DNA from: Apium graveolens
Taxonomy: Eukaryota > Streptophyta > Magnoliopsida > Apiales > Apiaceae
Assembly (NCBI RefSeq): GCF_009905375.1
Contig: NC_133657.1
Span: 63,798,503 to 63,862,502 of the forward strand
Reading direction: 5' to 3'
DNA: 64,000 nucleotides
This document shows positions 1-9,998 of this stretch, piece after piece. A program made the translations under genes and the position numbers. Position 1 is the stretch's first letter, and the number at the start of each line of letters is the position of its first letter. The notes beneath the pieces are model-generated. The model saw only the letters and a program-made list of their open reading frames with translations. It was not told where the DNA came from and ran no database searches.

Positions 1-110
1 CACTCGAGAAGTCAGTGAATTGACTTATCGAGAACTCACTCGAGAAGTCTTAAAATGACTTGTCGATAGGTCAGTTAGACTTATCGAGAACTCAGTTCTC
101 TGTATACTTT
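1..110. repeat. short TCGAGAACTC-type motif cluster
   Basis: About five imperfect copies of a motif such as CTTATCGAGAACTCA, ACTCGAGAAGTC and CTTGTCGATAGGTC lie in the first 110 bases. The same motif family fills the element B LTR at about 38,990-39,500, which links the two LTRs as related. Its role is unknown; the position corresponds to the U3 part of the LTR. Confidence 0.7.
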
Positions 111-714
111 TTGATCAGCTTAATTCTGCCGTGTTAATTTTACATATTAAGGATGTAAATTAACAACTGAGCAGTTTACTTAGAATTTGAAAAATTCCAA
201 GCTAATTTTTTTTTTTTTGGAAAATAAATATGCAGAGATTTCTGAAATATTTATAATACATATTTCATTTAATTTCTAATTAAATCAAACAAAAGCTAAT
301 TTATTAGAAATCATGTACCTGACGGATGATCAATTCAAACATCTGTTGATAGTGACAACACAGTCATATGCGTCGAGTGTATGCAAAAGGAATGTGGCAG
401 CCTATTCAACTGGGTTTTTGAGAACAAAGAAGCATTGCCATTTCCATGCTATTATAAAGATATTAAAAGATGCTGGAATAGAGTAATGAAGCAGCATAGT
501 ATTAGACTTGATAGGTTTTGTTTTATTATCTTGTCTTATTACTGTGTAATCTTAGTGATATATAAACCAAGAGTAGCAAGTAGAACAACAATAAAACTAA
601 GCAATACATTTCTCAGAGAAACATTTGTAAGCTGTATCCTTCAGCATTTCTCTGTAAGGTTAGTTGTTCTTATTTGTAAGCAGCTATGAGCTACTCAAGC
701 TTCACAGGGTTCTC

Positions 715-717
<3 letters not shown>
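1..717 (+). mobile_element. 5' portion of a SIRE-like copia LTR (element A)
   Basis: This stretch is the upstream part of an LTR whose remaining part is at 9719-9938. The end near 670-720, with a TGTAAGCAGCTATGAGC-like segment followed by TCTCTCGATATAT, matches the reverse complement of the element C LTR at about 62,330-62,400, which fixes the plus orientation. The LTR start lies before the window. It is non-coding: the 102-codon frame at 381-689 is open by chance inside the LTR. Short motifs of the TCGAGAACTC type cluster in the first 110 bases, as in the element B LTR. The split by viral DNA is described at the AT repeat. Confidence 0.65.

Positions 718-756
<39 letters not shown>
718..756. 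repeat. (AT)n dinucleotide repeat at the viral junction
   Basis: An almost pure AT run of about 39 bases. The related element C LTR has only a short TA-rich stretch at the equivalent place, after TCTCGATAT. The LTR stops here and continues at about 9719 beside another ATATATAT stretch, so the caulimovirid block was joined within TA-rich DNA. Integration at AT dinucleotide repeats has been reported for other endogenous pararetroviruses. Confidence 0.85.
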
Positions 757-761
<5 letters not shown>

Positions 762-1385
762 TTGAAAGTATTTCCTTTTTATAGTAGAATAATTCCTTTG
801 ACAATCATTCCAATGTGCAGATGTAAACTGGACTATTTGTTCTTTACCATTGACTACTTGTTTTAGTATACTGCCGTATCCTAACTCAGAAGCATCTGTT
901 TCAACTACTTTAGAAGCATTTCGATCAGCAAGGTGTAGACAAGGGATTTCTAGAACATGAGCTTTGATTTGTCGAACAATTTCGGTATGTTCAGATGACC
1001 AAGGGACGGGGTTAGTTTTAAGGCGGTCATGTAAGGGCTTGGCTATCCTATTGATGTTTGGATAGAAGTCTAGGACATAGTTGAGACTTCCTAAAATTCT
1101 TTGGAGTTGGGGTTTATCTGTGATTTTATCGGGACATTTTGTTGCAAAGGTTAAGGCTCTTTCAATTGGTGTAACTGTTCCTTTTGATATGTAGTGGCCA
1201 AGAAATCTTACTCGAGTTTGAAATAGAGAAATCTTGGATTTTGATATGACTAAACCATTTTTCTTAGATACATGGCAGAAAGTTTTAAGGTGTTTGAAAT
1301 GTTGTTCAATAGATTTTGAAAAAACTAGAATATCATCAATATATACTATACAGAATGTAGAATAGTCATTAAATATGTCATTCAT
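757..1385 (-). pseudogene. Viral reverse transcriptase C-part and RNase H start (left arm)
   Basis: Translation on the minus strand shows the RT catalytic motif YIDD near the N-terminal end of the fragment, then the RT thumb and connection region, then the first third of RNase H with an ETDASELGYG-type first catalytic segment. It is the inverted counterpart of 6518-7145. The reading frame runs on into the AT repeat, which gives an artificial Ile-Tyr tail, so the true viral part stops at about 757. The RNase H is truncated there. The frame upstream is broken at about 1386. Confidence 0.85.
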
Positions 1386-2226
1386 AATTTTTTGGAATTC
1401 GCTAGGGGCAGTTTTGATTCTAAATGAAAGGACATTCCATTCATACTGTTCGAATGGGACCGTAAAAGCGGTTTTATATCTATCTTTTGGGTGGATTTGA
1501 ATCTGCCAAAATCCTGATTTAAATCAAATTTGGAGAATATTACCGAAGATCTTAATTTTTATAAAAGGTCTTTTTTATTAGGTATAGGGTATCGTACCCA
1601 TCTTAAGGCTTTATTTAAAGGCTTATAATTGATAACTAGCCTCGGTGTCCATCTCTCAATTTCAGCATTTTTGTTTACATAGAAAGCTGCACAGGACCAC
1701 GGGGATCTAGATTTTGATATGATTCCTTTGGATTCGAGATCGGTGATTTCTTTTCTGCAATGTTGTTCTAGGTCGGAGTTCATTAGAATAGGTCTCGCTT
1801 TTGTTGGTATTTCCTTCTCATCAAAATCTTTTTCATAAGGTAAATCAATCATATGTTATTTTCTATGCCAAAATGCATTTGGTAAGTCAGAACAGAGTTC
1901 CACTTCTATTTGTTTTAGTAATTTTAAAATTTTTTCTTTGATAAAGCGGTCTTGTAACTGCTTCTCAATCTTGTGAGAGGAAAGGTCTTGTTTTAGATGG
2001 GATAATTGTATCTGTTCGCCTTGTATTAAGGCATTTATCTCGTTATTATATATAGAATATGCCTTTATTGTATTAAGGTTCCTTGTTTTGGGTTTTTCAA
2101 GAAATGGGGAGGTAAGTTTGGTGTCATGGGTTTTGAAAGTAATACCTTCGTAGGTGACAGTATAGGGGGTTAGTTAATTTAAGAAAGGTGTACTTAATAT
2201 GACAAGATGATGTATGCCTTTAACTA
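1386..2226 (-). pseudogene. Viral protease end and RT N-part (left arm)
   Basis: Inverted counterpart of about 5676-6517. The best open section, 1559-1852, encodes the N-terminal part of RT. The section 1853-2226 matches the linker between protease and RT but has stops. The frame breaks between 1386 and 1558, as in the other arm, which suggests that some damage predates the duplication. At about 2226 the sequence jumps to the region equivalent to 3727, so the coat protein and protease core are missing from this arm. Confidence 0.8.
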
Positions 2227-2967
2227 GGATGTATGACATTCAGTTGTTTAGATGAAACACTGCCAGCAGCTATTTGGGTTGTGGAAGAGGAGGCTTCAAG
2301 TCTACTAAGATGGTCTTTGATGGCTTAAACAAATTCTGGTCTATTTGTTTGAATTTGTTGTTGGCTTTGTCTAGAAACTTGGTATGGCTTAAAGAGGGGT
2401 TCTTGGTTATTAATAGTTTTGGGGAAATATATTGTTTTTTGAATTCAGTCTTCAATTCGGTTTAGTTGACTTCCTATGCTATTTGGGTGGGTGTTTGTGT
2501 AATTAACAGCAAGGATTGTATTCCTAGTATTTTTTAGTATGTCATCATTTGGTCTCTTGATGGGGTGTGCCTCGATTTTTTCACTATGAACTGTTAGTGT
2601 GACATTTCTAAAAGGTGGGTGGTGTGATTCTATAGTTCCGCTACTTGTTTCCCAATGTTTCTGTTTTTGGCTTATGCTTCGAGTGATGGGGTTTAGGTAA
2701 TTTGTGAATGGGAAGAATAAGTTTTGGTCAGAGGAGTAAATTTCCAATCAATCAAAAAATAACATTTGGATTTTGTTTTGGTTGAGAAATTCATAATAAA
2801 TTTTTTGAAGTTGTGTCTTTTGTTCTTTGAAGTTGGTAAAAAACCAATTTCTTTTTTCAGTATTTTGAGGAAAGCAGAACTCTTCACGAAGAAAAGTTTT
2901 ATTGATTTGAAATTCTATTTCAATCACATTTAGCTCACCTGGCATTCCCATATTCTTAGTTATAGCA
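2227..2967 (-). pseudogene. N-terminal polyprotein segment (left arm)
   Basis: Inverted counterpart of 2991-3727. Open pieces at 2445-2747, 2693-2887 and 2748-2951 are alternative frames of one degraded region. The piece 2748-2951, beginning MGMPGELNV, is nearly identical to the plus-arm piece at 3007. In the plus arm it lies just before the coat protein, so it probably represents the end of the movement protein or the movement-coat linker; the identity is not proven. It cannot give a functional product. Confidence 0.6.
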
Positions 2968-3017
2968 TCACCAACATCCCCAACCTTCTCTGCTATAACT
3001 GAGAATATGGGAATGCC
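2941..3017. repeat. Centre of the viral inverted repeat
   Basis: Bases 2941-2967 and 2991-3017 are reverse complements with one mismatch over 27 positions. They flank a 23-base loop (2968-2990). From here the arms continue outward for about 2.2 kb on the left and, with one 1.95 kb unpaired insertion (about 3728-5675), to about 7145 on the right. A transcript through both arms would fold into a long hairpin. Confidence 0.92.
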
Positions 3018-3789
3018 AAGTGAGCTAAATGTAATTGAAACAGAATTTCAAATCAATAAAACTTTTCTTCGTGAAGAGTTCTACTCTCCCCAAAATACTG
3101 AAAAAAGAAATTGGTTTTTTACCAACTTCAAAGAACAAAAGACACAACTTCAAAAAATTTATTATGAATTTCTCAACCAAAATAAAATCCAAATGTTATT
3201 CTTTGATTGGTTGGAAATTTACTCATCTGACCAAAACTTATTCTTCCCATTCACAAATTACCTAAACCCCATCACTCGAAGCATGAGCCAAAAACAGAAA
3301 CAATGAGAAACAAGTAGCGGAACTATAGAATCACACCACCCACCTTTTAGAAATGTCACACTAACAGTTCATAGTGAAAAAATCGAGGCACACCCCATCA
3401 AGAGACCAGATGATGACATACTAAAAAATACTAGGAATACAATCCTTGATGTTAATTACACAAGCAGCCACCTAAATAGCATAGGAAGTCAACTAAACCG
3501 AATAGAAGACCGAATTCAAAAAACAATAGATTTCCCCAAAAGTATTAATGACCAAGAACCCATCTTTAAGCCATACCAAGTTTTTAGACAAAGCCAACAA
3601 TAAATTCAAACAAATAGACCAGAATTCGTTAAAGCCATCAAAGACCATCTTAGCAGACTTGAAACCTCCTCTTCCACATCCCAAATAGCTGCTGACAGTG
3701 TTTCATCTAAACAACTGAATGTCATACATCATGACTCAGATGAAGATGCTTTCATAAATGAAATACCCCAAGTTCATGACCTCCGACAA
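2991..3789 (+). pseudogene. N-terminal polyprotein segment (right arm)
   Basis: Starts at the loop and runs into the coat protein region. The frame 3007-3306 (99 codons) is the plus-arm copy of the left-arm fragment; after a stop at 3304 the sequence stays recognisable but interrupted up to 3789. It lies upstream of the coat domain, where caulimovirid polyproteins carry the movement protein and a linker. No movement-protein hallmark is clear to me, so only the position supports that assignment. The start of the viral ORF is absent from both arms, since the arms meet here. Confidence 0.55.
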
Positions 3790-4559
3790 ATGATTCCAAA
3801 ATTCACAGCCCCGGACATTGGAGTTGAAAATAGACCTAAAATTTTAACCCAGTCTAAATTCAATGCATCCTCTGTTTATGAATGGAATATAGACGGAATG
3901 TCTGAATATAACATTCTAAATCTTTTACAACAAATGACCACGGCATCCAATGCTTATACAGCCCAAATAGGAACCCCAGACAAAGCTATAGCTGAATTAC
4001 TCATAGCAGGGTTCTCTGGCCAATTAAAAGGTTGGTGGGACTATCAGCTTACCCTGAAAATCATCTTGAAATCTTAAATTCCATTAGGGAAGATGAAGAG
4101 GGAAAAACCATTTTAGATGAACAAGGAAATCCTATCCAAGGAGCAGTAGCACAACTCATTCTAGTCATAACACACCACTCCATTGGTGACCCTTCTCACC
4201 TGAGAGATAAGAATGCTGAGCTTTTACATAATCTCAAATGTAAAAAACTTAGTGATTTACAAAGATATAAAACTACTTTCCTTACCAGAGTCATGTTTAG
4301 AGAAGACTCGAACCATGCAAATTGGAAGGAAAAATTCTTAGCCAGACTTCCAACCTTACTCGGTGAAAGAGTTAGAACTTCTTTAATAACTGAACACGGA
4401 AGCCCGATACCTTACAAACACCCTGACATATGGCCAACTCATAAGCCAAACACAACGAGAAGGCCTAAAGATTTGTCAAGATTTAAAACTTCAAAGACAT
4501 CTCAAATGGGAAATGAAAAGATCAAAGCAGGAATTAGGTACTTTTTGTCAACAGTTTGA
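3790..4559 (+). pseudogene. Caulimovirid coat protein domain, frameshifted
   Basis: Two overlapping frames, 3790-4077 and 4032-4559, together cover a coat protein core rich in Trp and hydrophobic helices: a section with EWNIDGMSEYNIL, then GQLKGWWD, then FLARLPTLLGERV. Such motifs are typical of coat domains of endogenous caulimovirids. A frameshift in the region 4032-4077 breaks it, and the tail is shifted again near 4513. The protein would normally form the capsid and bind nucleic acid through the knuckle that follows. It is present only in the right arm. Confidence 0.75.
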
Positions 4560-5112
4560 CTATAATCCCAACAAAAGCTATTCAAAATCAAAATGTGATG
4601 GCGAATGCAAGCTATATCAAAGACCTTATCAGAAAAGGTCTTTCATAAAATCCAAACATTTCTACAAAAAATCAACAGAACCGTTCTATAATAAACCTTT
4701 CTTTAATAATAATAATAAACCTTCCTACAACAAAAAACCTTTCAACAAAAATAAATTTACTAAACCAACCAATAAAGATATAACTTGTTACAAATGCGGA
4801 AAAAAGGGACACATATCTAGATTCTGCAGACTTAATAGGAAAATACAAGAGTTAAACATAGAAGAAAGCCTATCCAACAAAATCTCGGCTTTACTCCTTG
4901 AATCTTCCGACTCTGAGACATCTGAAATGTCTGGAAATGATGAACTTCTTCAAATAGATGACATTGCAACAAGCTCATCTTCCTCTCATAATTCCTCCTC
5001 TAAAGACAGACGAATCAACGTCCTCACCAGAAATGAGGAAAATTCTCTCAAAATTATAGAAAAGATAACTGATCCCCAAATAAGAAAAGAGCTCTTAGAA
5101 AAATTACTCTAA
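4513..5112 (+). pseudogene. Coat protein C-part with CCHC zinc knuckle
   Basis: A 199-codon frame with a basic, Asn/Lys/Phe-rich stretch followed by a zinc knuckle, CYKCGKKGHISRFC (C-x2-C-x4-H-x4-C), at about 4789-4830. After it comes an acidic and Ser-rich tail. This is the usual C-terminal layout of a caulimovirid coat protein, in which the knuckle binds viral RNA. The frame overlaps the end of the coat core frame by 47 bases because of a frameshift. It ends at a stop at 5110-5112. Confidence 0.8.
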
Positions 5113-5521
5113 CGACCAATTGAACCCAAACCAGAACAAAAACCTTATATTCTCCCATCAAGAAAAACTACATATGACTTGACCACAATATTAAAAAAAA
5201 CATAAACCCAACCAGAAATCCGTTCCAACAATACAAGATCTGTACAAAGAAATCAAAGAAATCAAAGAAGAATTAAAAATCCTTAAAGAACAACAGAAGA
5301 TAGATTCTGAAGCTTTAAATGCCCTTCTAGTTCGTGAAGTAGAAGAGCAAAATACTTAACAAAAATAACTAAGCAGTTTAAACAATACCCCTGAACAAGA
5401 TGAAGATTTCTTATATGAATTAAGACAAGTTACCTACCGAAAATATCTCATAAAAGTCAAAGTTGTCTTCTCAGATGACTTTATCTTAGATACCATTTCC
5501 TTATTCGATACAGGAGCAGAT
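5113..5521 (+). pseudogene. Linker and start of the viral aspartic protease
   Basis: Stops interrupt the linker (for example near 5200 and 5357). Further on, codons 5507-5518 give Asp-Thr-Gly-Ala, the active-site signature of a retroviral-type aspartic protease, in the same frame as the 5522-6463 frame. The protease would release coat and RT proteins from the polyprotein. The left arm lacks this section. Confidence 0.7.
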
Positions 5522-6463
5522 TTGAATTGCATTAAAGAAGAAATAATACCAAAAAGATTTCATCAACATACCAACGAAAAAATAACCTCCGCTAATAACT
5601 CAAACCTCAATGTAGTTAGTAAGGTTGATGCCTCTATCAATAATAAAACCTTCCAAATTAAGACATCTTTTCTCCTAGTTAAAGGCATACATCATCTTGT
5701 CATATTAGGTACACCTTTCGTCAATTTAATAACCCCCTATACTGTCACCTACGAAGGTAATACTTTCAAAACCCATGACACCAAACTTACCTTCCCATCT
5801 CTTGAAAAACCCAAAACAAGGAACCTCAATACAATAAAGGCATATTCTATATATAATAACGAGATAAATGCCTTAATACAAGGCAAACAGATACAATTAT
5901 CCCATCTAAAACAAGACCTTTCCTCTCACAAGATTGAGAAGCAGTTACAAGACCGCTATATCAAAGAAAAAATCTTAAAATTACTAAAACAAATAGAAGT
6001 GGAACTCTGTTATGACTTACCAAATGCATTTTGGCATAGAAAACAACATATGATTGATTTACCTTATGAAAAAGATTTTGATGAGAAGGAAATACCAACA
6101 AAAGCGAGACCTATCCAAATGGACTCCGACCTAGAACAACATTGCAGAAAAGAAATCACCGATCTCGAATCCAAAGGAATCATATCAAAATCCAGATCCC
6201 CGTGGTCCTGTGCAGCTTTCTATGTAAACAAAAATGCTGAAATTGAGAGAGGGACCCCAAGGCTAGTTATCAATTATAAGCCTCTAAATAAAGCCTTAAG
6301 ATGGGTACGATACCATATACCTAATAAAAAAGACCTTTTACAAAAATTAAGATCTTCGGTAATATTCTCCAAAATTGATTTAAAATCAGAATTTTGGCAG
6401 ATTCAAATCCACCCAAAAGATAGATATAAAACCGCTTTTACGGTCCTATTCAGACAGTATTAA
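5522..6463 (+). pseudogene. Viral protease remainder and RT N-part
   Basis: The 313-codon frame continues the protease from the DTGA motif just upstream, passes a linker, and enters the RT fingers and palm. RT features include a SPWSCAAFYV segment, a LVINYKPLN segment and FSKIDLKSEFWQI, which holds the first catalytic Asp. The frame stops at 6461-6463, before the RT catalytic centre. This is the longest open piece of the virus in the window. The matching left-arm copy covers only its second two thirds. Confidence 0.85.
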
Positions 6464-6964
6464 TGGAATGTCCTTCCATTTTGAATCAAAACTGCCCCTA
6501 GCGAATTCCAAAGAATTATGAATGACATATTCAATGACTATTCTACATTCTGTATAGTATATATTGATGATGTTCTAGTTTTTTCAGAATCTATTGAACA
6601 ACATTTCAAACACCTTAAAACTTTCTGCCATGTATCTAAGAAAAATGGTTTAGTCATATCAAAATCCAAGATTTCTCTATTTCAAACTCGAGTAAGATTT
6701 CTTGGCCACTACATATCAAAAGGAACAGCTACACCAATTGAAAGAGCCTTAACCTTTGCAACAAAATTTCCCGATAAAATCACAGATAAAACCCAACTCC
6801 AAAGATTTTTAAGAAGTCTCAAATATGTCCTAGACTTCTATCCAAACATCAATAGGATAGCCAAGCCCTTACATGACCGCCTTAAAACTAACCTCGTCTC
6901 TTGCTCATCTGAACATACCGAAATTGTTCAACAAATCAAAGCTCAGGTTCTAGAAATCCCTTGA
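6464..6964 (+). pseudogene. Viral RT catalytic and thumb part (right arm)
   Basis: After a short frameshifted gap (6464-6517) the frame 6518-6964 carries the catalytic YIDD box (in VYIDDVLVF) and the downstream RT palm and thumb region. It corresponds to 757-1385 in the left arm, with several amino-acid differences between the copies, so the duplication is not recent or the two arms derive from different viral copies. It ends at TGA 6962-6964. Confidence 0.85.
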
Positions 6965-7370
6965 CTACACCCTGTTGATCCAAATGCTTCTGAAGTAGTT
7001 GAAATAGATGCTTCTGAGTTAGGATACGGCGGTATACTAAAACAAGTAGTCAATGGTAAAGAACAAATAGTCTAGTTTACATCTGCAAATTGGAATGATT
7101 ATCAAAGAAATTATTCTACTATAAAAAAGGAAATACTTTCAATTTTTTTATGTATTACAAAATTTCAGAGTGATTTATTAAATCAAAAATTTCTCCTTAG
7201 AGTCGATTGTAAATCTGCAAAAGAGGTTTTACAAAAAGATGTCCAAAATATTGCATCAAAACAAATTTTCGCCAGATGGCAAGCATTATTAAGCATTTTT
7301 TATTTTGATATTGAACACATTAAGGGAGATATGAACTGTGTCCCTGATTTCCTGACCTGTGAGTTTCTAC
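6965..7370 (+). pseudogene. Viral RNase H domain
   Basis: The frame after the stop at 6962 reads an RNase H domain: an EIDASELGYGG segment with the first catalytic Asp, an ESTIKKE-like region changed to YSTIKKEILS, RVDCKSAKEVL, and a closing DFLT segment. A TAG near 7072 interrupts it. In the virus this domain degrades RNA during reverse transcription. Unlike the left arm, the domain is complete in length here. Confidence 0.75.
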
Positions 7371-8009
7371 AAAACAGATAATCTCATGCCTCGAAAAGGC
7401 AGAGGTGGGGGAAAAGCCCCAGCCTTTCCCGGACAACTCTCGATCACTCAACAAAGCAAAGCGAGTCCTTCTACAGGAAAACCGATCACATCCTGGATCG
7501 ATAAGGTAATTGCAGATGAAGAAGATAATAAATTATTTCTATCCCTTCAAACCATCAAAGCCCATGACCTCAACATCCAAAATCCCTCAACAGCCTCCCA
7601 AAGTTCTTCAGAAAAATCTATTAAAGTTATTCAACAAAACACTTCTCTCAGCCAACCTACAAATACTCCCTTTCAAACTACACAAATAGTCAGTTTTCAA
7701 AACCCAACCCTCTTAGTTCCTCAGAGACCTATGTCAAAATTAGAAATTGATACCCCAAAAATGCAAAACCAGGAGGTAGTGGTCAGCCAGTCAAACTTTT
7801 CAAAATCCAATTCTGATTATTATACCAAAAGAAACCATCAAAAAATAGTATCAGTCGAAAGGGGATTTAACAATAACGATGCCTCCCTAGCACTTTCAAA
7901 TGTTTTCCCTAAAGGATCGATGTTCAAACCCTGGGATCTATCAAAAAATAATGACTATTATCAAGCCATTCTCTTGTCTACTGAATCAGTCACGTTCAAA
8001 CATTTTTAA
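7359..8009 (+). pseudogene. Second viral ORF, N-part
   Basis: A 216-codon frame that overlaps the end of the RNase H frame. The N-terminus is basic and Gly-rich, followed by Ser/Thr/Gln-rich, probably disordered sequence. I do not recognise a catalytic motif. Position downstream of RNase H and before the intergenic region matches the extra 3' ORF seen in several endogenous caulimovirid groups. The natural start may be the ATG at 7359 or an internal ATG at about 7386. Confidence 0.5.
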
Positions 8010-8801
8010 AACGCCCAGGATAGAGAACACTCAACGCCTTCATACATAACATGTCAAATACAAAAGGTCATCCACCCAAGTCAATGGGGCCAAGAACTCC
8101 ACCGTCCAAAATTTTTTCCTTCAAACTTCAAAAGACAATTAAACCACTGCTCCTCATATTCCTACTGGGATTACCAGCAAGCATGGTATAATTAATTCTT
8201 TATTCAAAATCAGAAGAATAGTCATTCCTGGTTGTTTTATTTCAACACCAAAATCCAAGTTTAGGAACTCCCTGTTTGGTTCCTTCAATGGTGGGATTCC
8301 TTCGGAGCAATTGAAGAAATTCTTACTCCAAATGCATCTGAATGTCTAAAACTGTTCAAAACACACTTCAAACCCACATAATACGAAAGACGTTTTCCTC
8401 CTCTTTTAATGTTATGTTCAAATTTCTTTCTTCCATGGGTCTGTTCTTGGGAGTTTAAAATTCATTTCAACCAAATACAGTCCTGTATTGTTCGGTCCTT
8501 TAAAGTCAAATGATGGAGCAATTTCAAAGAAGACCAAAAGATTTCCAAAGAGATCATTCAAAAATGGTTATCAAGTCAAAATTTTATTACCAACAAAGAA
8601 GTTACCACTTTCTTTGCCCAAAAATCAAATGCCCAGGAATTATTAGCCCAAGAAAAAACCAGAAGCCAATACAAAGAATCCTTAATTCAACTCGCAAATT
8701 CAATTTATGATTCTGACGACGACAGCAGTCCGGTTCATTTAGGAGATGACAACGAAGATGACTGCCACGGGATATTTTCCCCTGTAGTTTCCACTGATTA
8801 A
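8010..8801 (+). pseudogene. Second viral ORF, decayed C-part
   Basis: The reading continues in several frames with stops. Aromatic-rich segments are visible around 8150-8330, and the last 40 codons (8701-8801) are strongly acidic (SDDDSSPVHLGDDNEDD), ending at TAA 8799-8801. Its function in the virus is unknown to me. The acidic tail marks the end of viral coding sequence; the following bases are A-rich and non-coding. Confidence 0.5.
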
Positions 8802-9384
8802 AATCTTAATAAAAAAAGAAAAAAAATAAATAAAACAAAAGAAAAAAAAGTCCAAAATACCCCCAAAAAATTTCATGCAAATTTACATCATTTCATATTG
8901 TTTAGTTTTCCTTTATTTCATTATTGTAATCAGTTTGTAAAGATACTTTTTTACTCCAAATTATTAGGGGTAAAACGGTAAAAAGTACTTAAAAAAAAGG
9001 ACATTGTACATCATTTAAATTTAGTATCTAGTTTTCATTATATCAGCATTTCTCCGTAAATTAAGCAGAGGACACAAAAGAAGACAAAGAAGACACTTCC
9101 CACTGAGACTAACTCAGCATTATTTAAAAGAAGACAAAGATGACACAAAAGAAGATTCCCATTGAGACCAACTCAGCAATATTCTCCAAATAAAGCAACT
9201 TTCGGTGGAAGAGGAATCATACTCAAAATCCTGTGAAGAAGGCAGCCTCCCACTCAGGAAAGCAGCCCCTCCACTAAGAAAAAGAGGACCTCCCACTCAA
9301 GTCAAGCTGTACACTCAGGAAAGCAGAACTCCACTACAAGATAAAGAATGATGTTGTTTCAAGAAATTAGACTCCTCGTCCTTC
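8802..9384 (+). promoter_or_regulatory. Viral intergenic region upstream of the TATA box
   Basis: Non-coding, A-rich start (8802-8870), then repeats around GAAGACAAAGA at 9070-9150 and a series of CCACTNA-type blocks (TCCCACTCAGGAAAGCAG, CTCCACTAAGAAAAAG, CTCCCACTCAAG, CTCCACTACAAG) at about 9240-9340. Such CCACT-rich direct repeats upstream of a TATA box resemble the enhancer zone of 35S-type caulimovirid promoters. Activity is inferred only. Confidence 0.6.
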
Positions 9385-9414
9385 TATAAATAAGAGGAAG
9401 AAGATAGGAATAAA
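9385..9414 (+). promoter_or_regulatory. Viral TATA box and AATAAA signal
   Basis: TATAAATA lies at 9385-9392 and AATAAA at 9409-9414. A poly(A) signal just downstream of the TATA box is the known caulimovirid arrangement: it is skipped near the start of transcription and used after a full circle, giving a terminally redundant RNA. In this integrated copy transcription would instead run right, into the element A LTR end. Confidence 0.65.
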
Positions 9415-9718
9415 CACACTTGCAATTAGAGAGCAGATAATATACACATCTTGTACCAGTGATAGCAGTTCATATTTCCGAAGTTTATTCTCAAGTTTTC
9501 TCAAATTGTACACAAAGACTAGAAGATTGCTTTCAGTTATATAATCAAAAGCGTTTCCAAGTAATTTCAAATCCTATTCTTGTTCATATCATGTTTTAAT
9601 ATTTTGTTTTAATTCTTATATTTTGCCATGACTTAGTTATATAATATGCATACCATGTCTTAGTCTTACTATATTACTCTCCCTACTGTTTATATTAATA
9701 TTTGTTGGTCCTATAACG
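9415..9718 (+). other. Viral leader remnant
   Basis: Non-coding AT-rich DNA between the viral poly(A) signal and the point where the element A LTR resumes. It probably is the start of the pregenomic RNA leader. I do not find a Met-tRNA primer site inside it, so the rest of the leader is likely missing. A 67-codon antisense frame (9367-9570) has no coding character. Confidence 0.5.
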
Positions 9719-9938
9719 TCATATATATGGTGGATACATTCAAATCCACCAGAAAGTTTTAAAGACTTGTGTTTTTATTACTTTGTGTTTTGATTCATTT
9801 TAACTTATCATTCAGCACTTTGAAAATCAAAACACTCACATATATTTTGAGTTAGAACATTTTAGAATTCAGAAAAAGTTTTACGAATTCCATTCAACCC
9901 CCCTTCTGTAATTCTTGTTGCATTGCTAGGGAATAACA
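9719..9938 (+). mobile_element. 3' portion of the element A LTR
   Basis: From ATATATATGGTGGATACATTCAAATCCACC onward (given here as a position, 9723-9750) the sequence matches the reverse complement of the element C LTR end, including the AATTCCATTCAACCCCCCTT segment near 9890 and the AACA terminus at 9938. Together with 1-717 it forms one LTR. It ends in CA, two bases before the primer binding site. Confidence 0.8.
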
Positions 9939-9940
9939 AT

Positions 9941-9952
9941 TGGTATCAGAGC
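9941..9952 (+). promoter_or_regulatory. Primer binding site of element A
   Basis: TGGTATCAGAGC follows the LTR end after two bases. It is complementary to the 3' end of plant initiator Met-tRNA, the common primer of plant Ty1/copia elements. Confidence 0.9.
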
Positions 9953-9998
9953 AAGCTCTTGAAGAACAAAGAGTTTAAAGATCACAACAAACAGGAAG

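Larger units (their letters stand above)
757..9718. mobile_element. Endogenous caulimovirid block, rearranged
   Basis: About 9 kb of DNA from a reverse-transcribing plant virus of family Caulimoviridae. The plus arm shows the family order: N-terminal polyprotein region, coat protein with CCHC knuckle, aspartic protease, reverse transcriptase, RNase H, a further ORF and an intergenic region with TATA box and AATAAA. There is no retroviral-type integrase and no LTR. The left 2.2 kb is an inverted second copy of parts of the same genome. Many stops and frameshifts mean no protein can be made whole. Genus is uncertain; the domain order suits petuvirus or florendovirus relatives. Confidence 0.85.

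Noticed and set aside
757..9718. An LTR retrotransposon instead of a virus
   Set aside because: No LTRs, no integrase, coat-type domain with knuckle before the protease, and a caulimovirid TATA/AATAAA arrangement.
9941..9952. tRNA-like TGGTATCAGAGC sequences (also at 22,132, 27,142, 44,590, 62,100)
   Set aside because: They are primer binding sites next to LTR ends, not tRNA genes; no cloverleaf around them.
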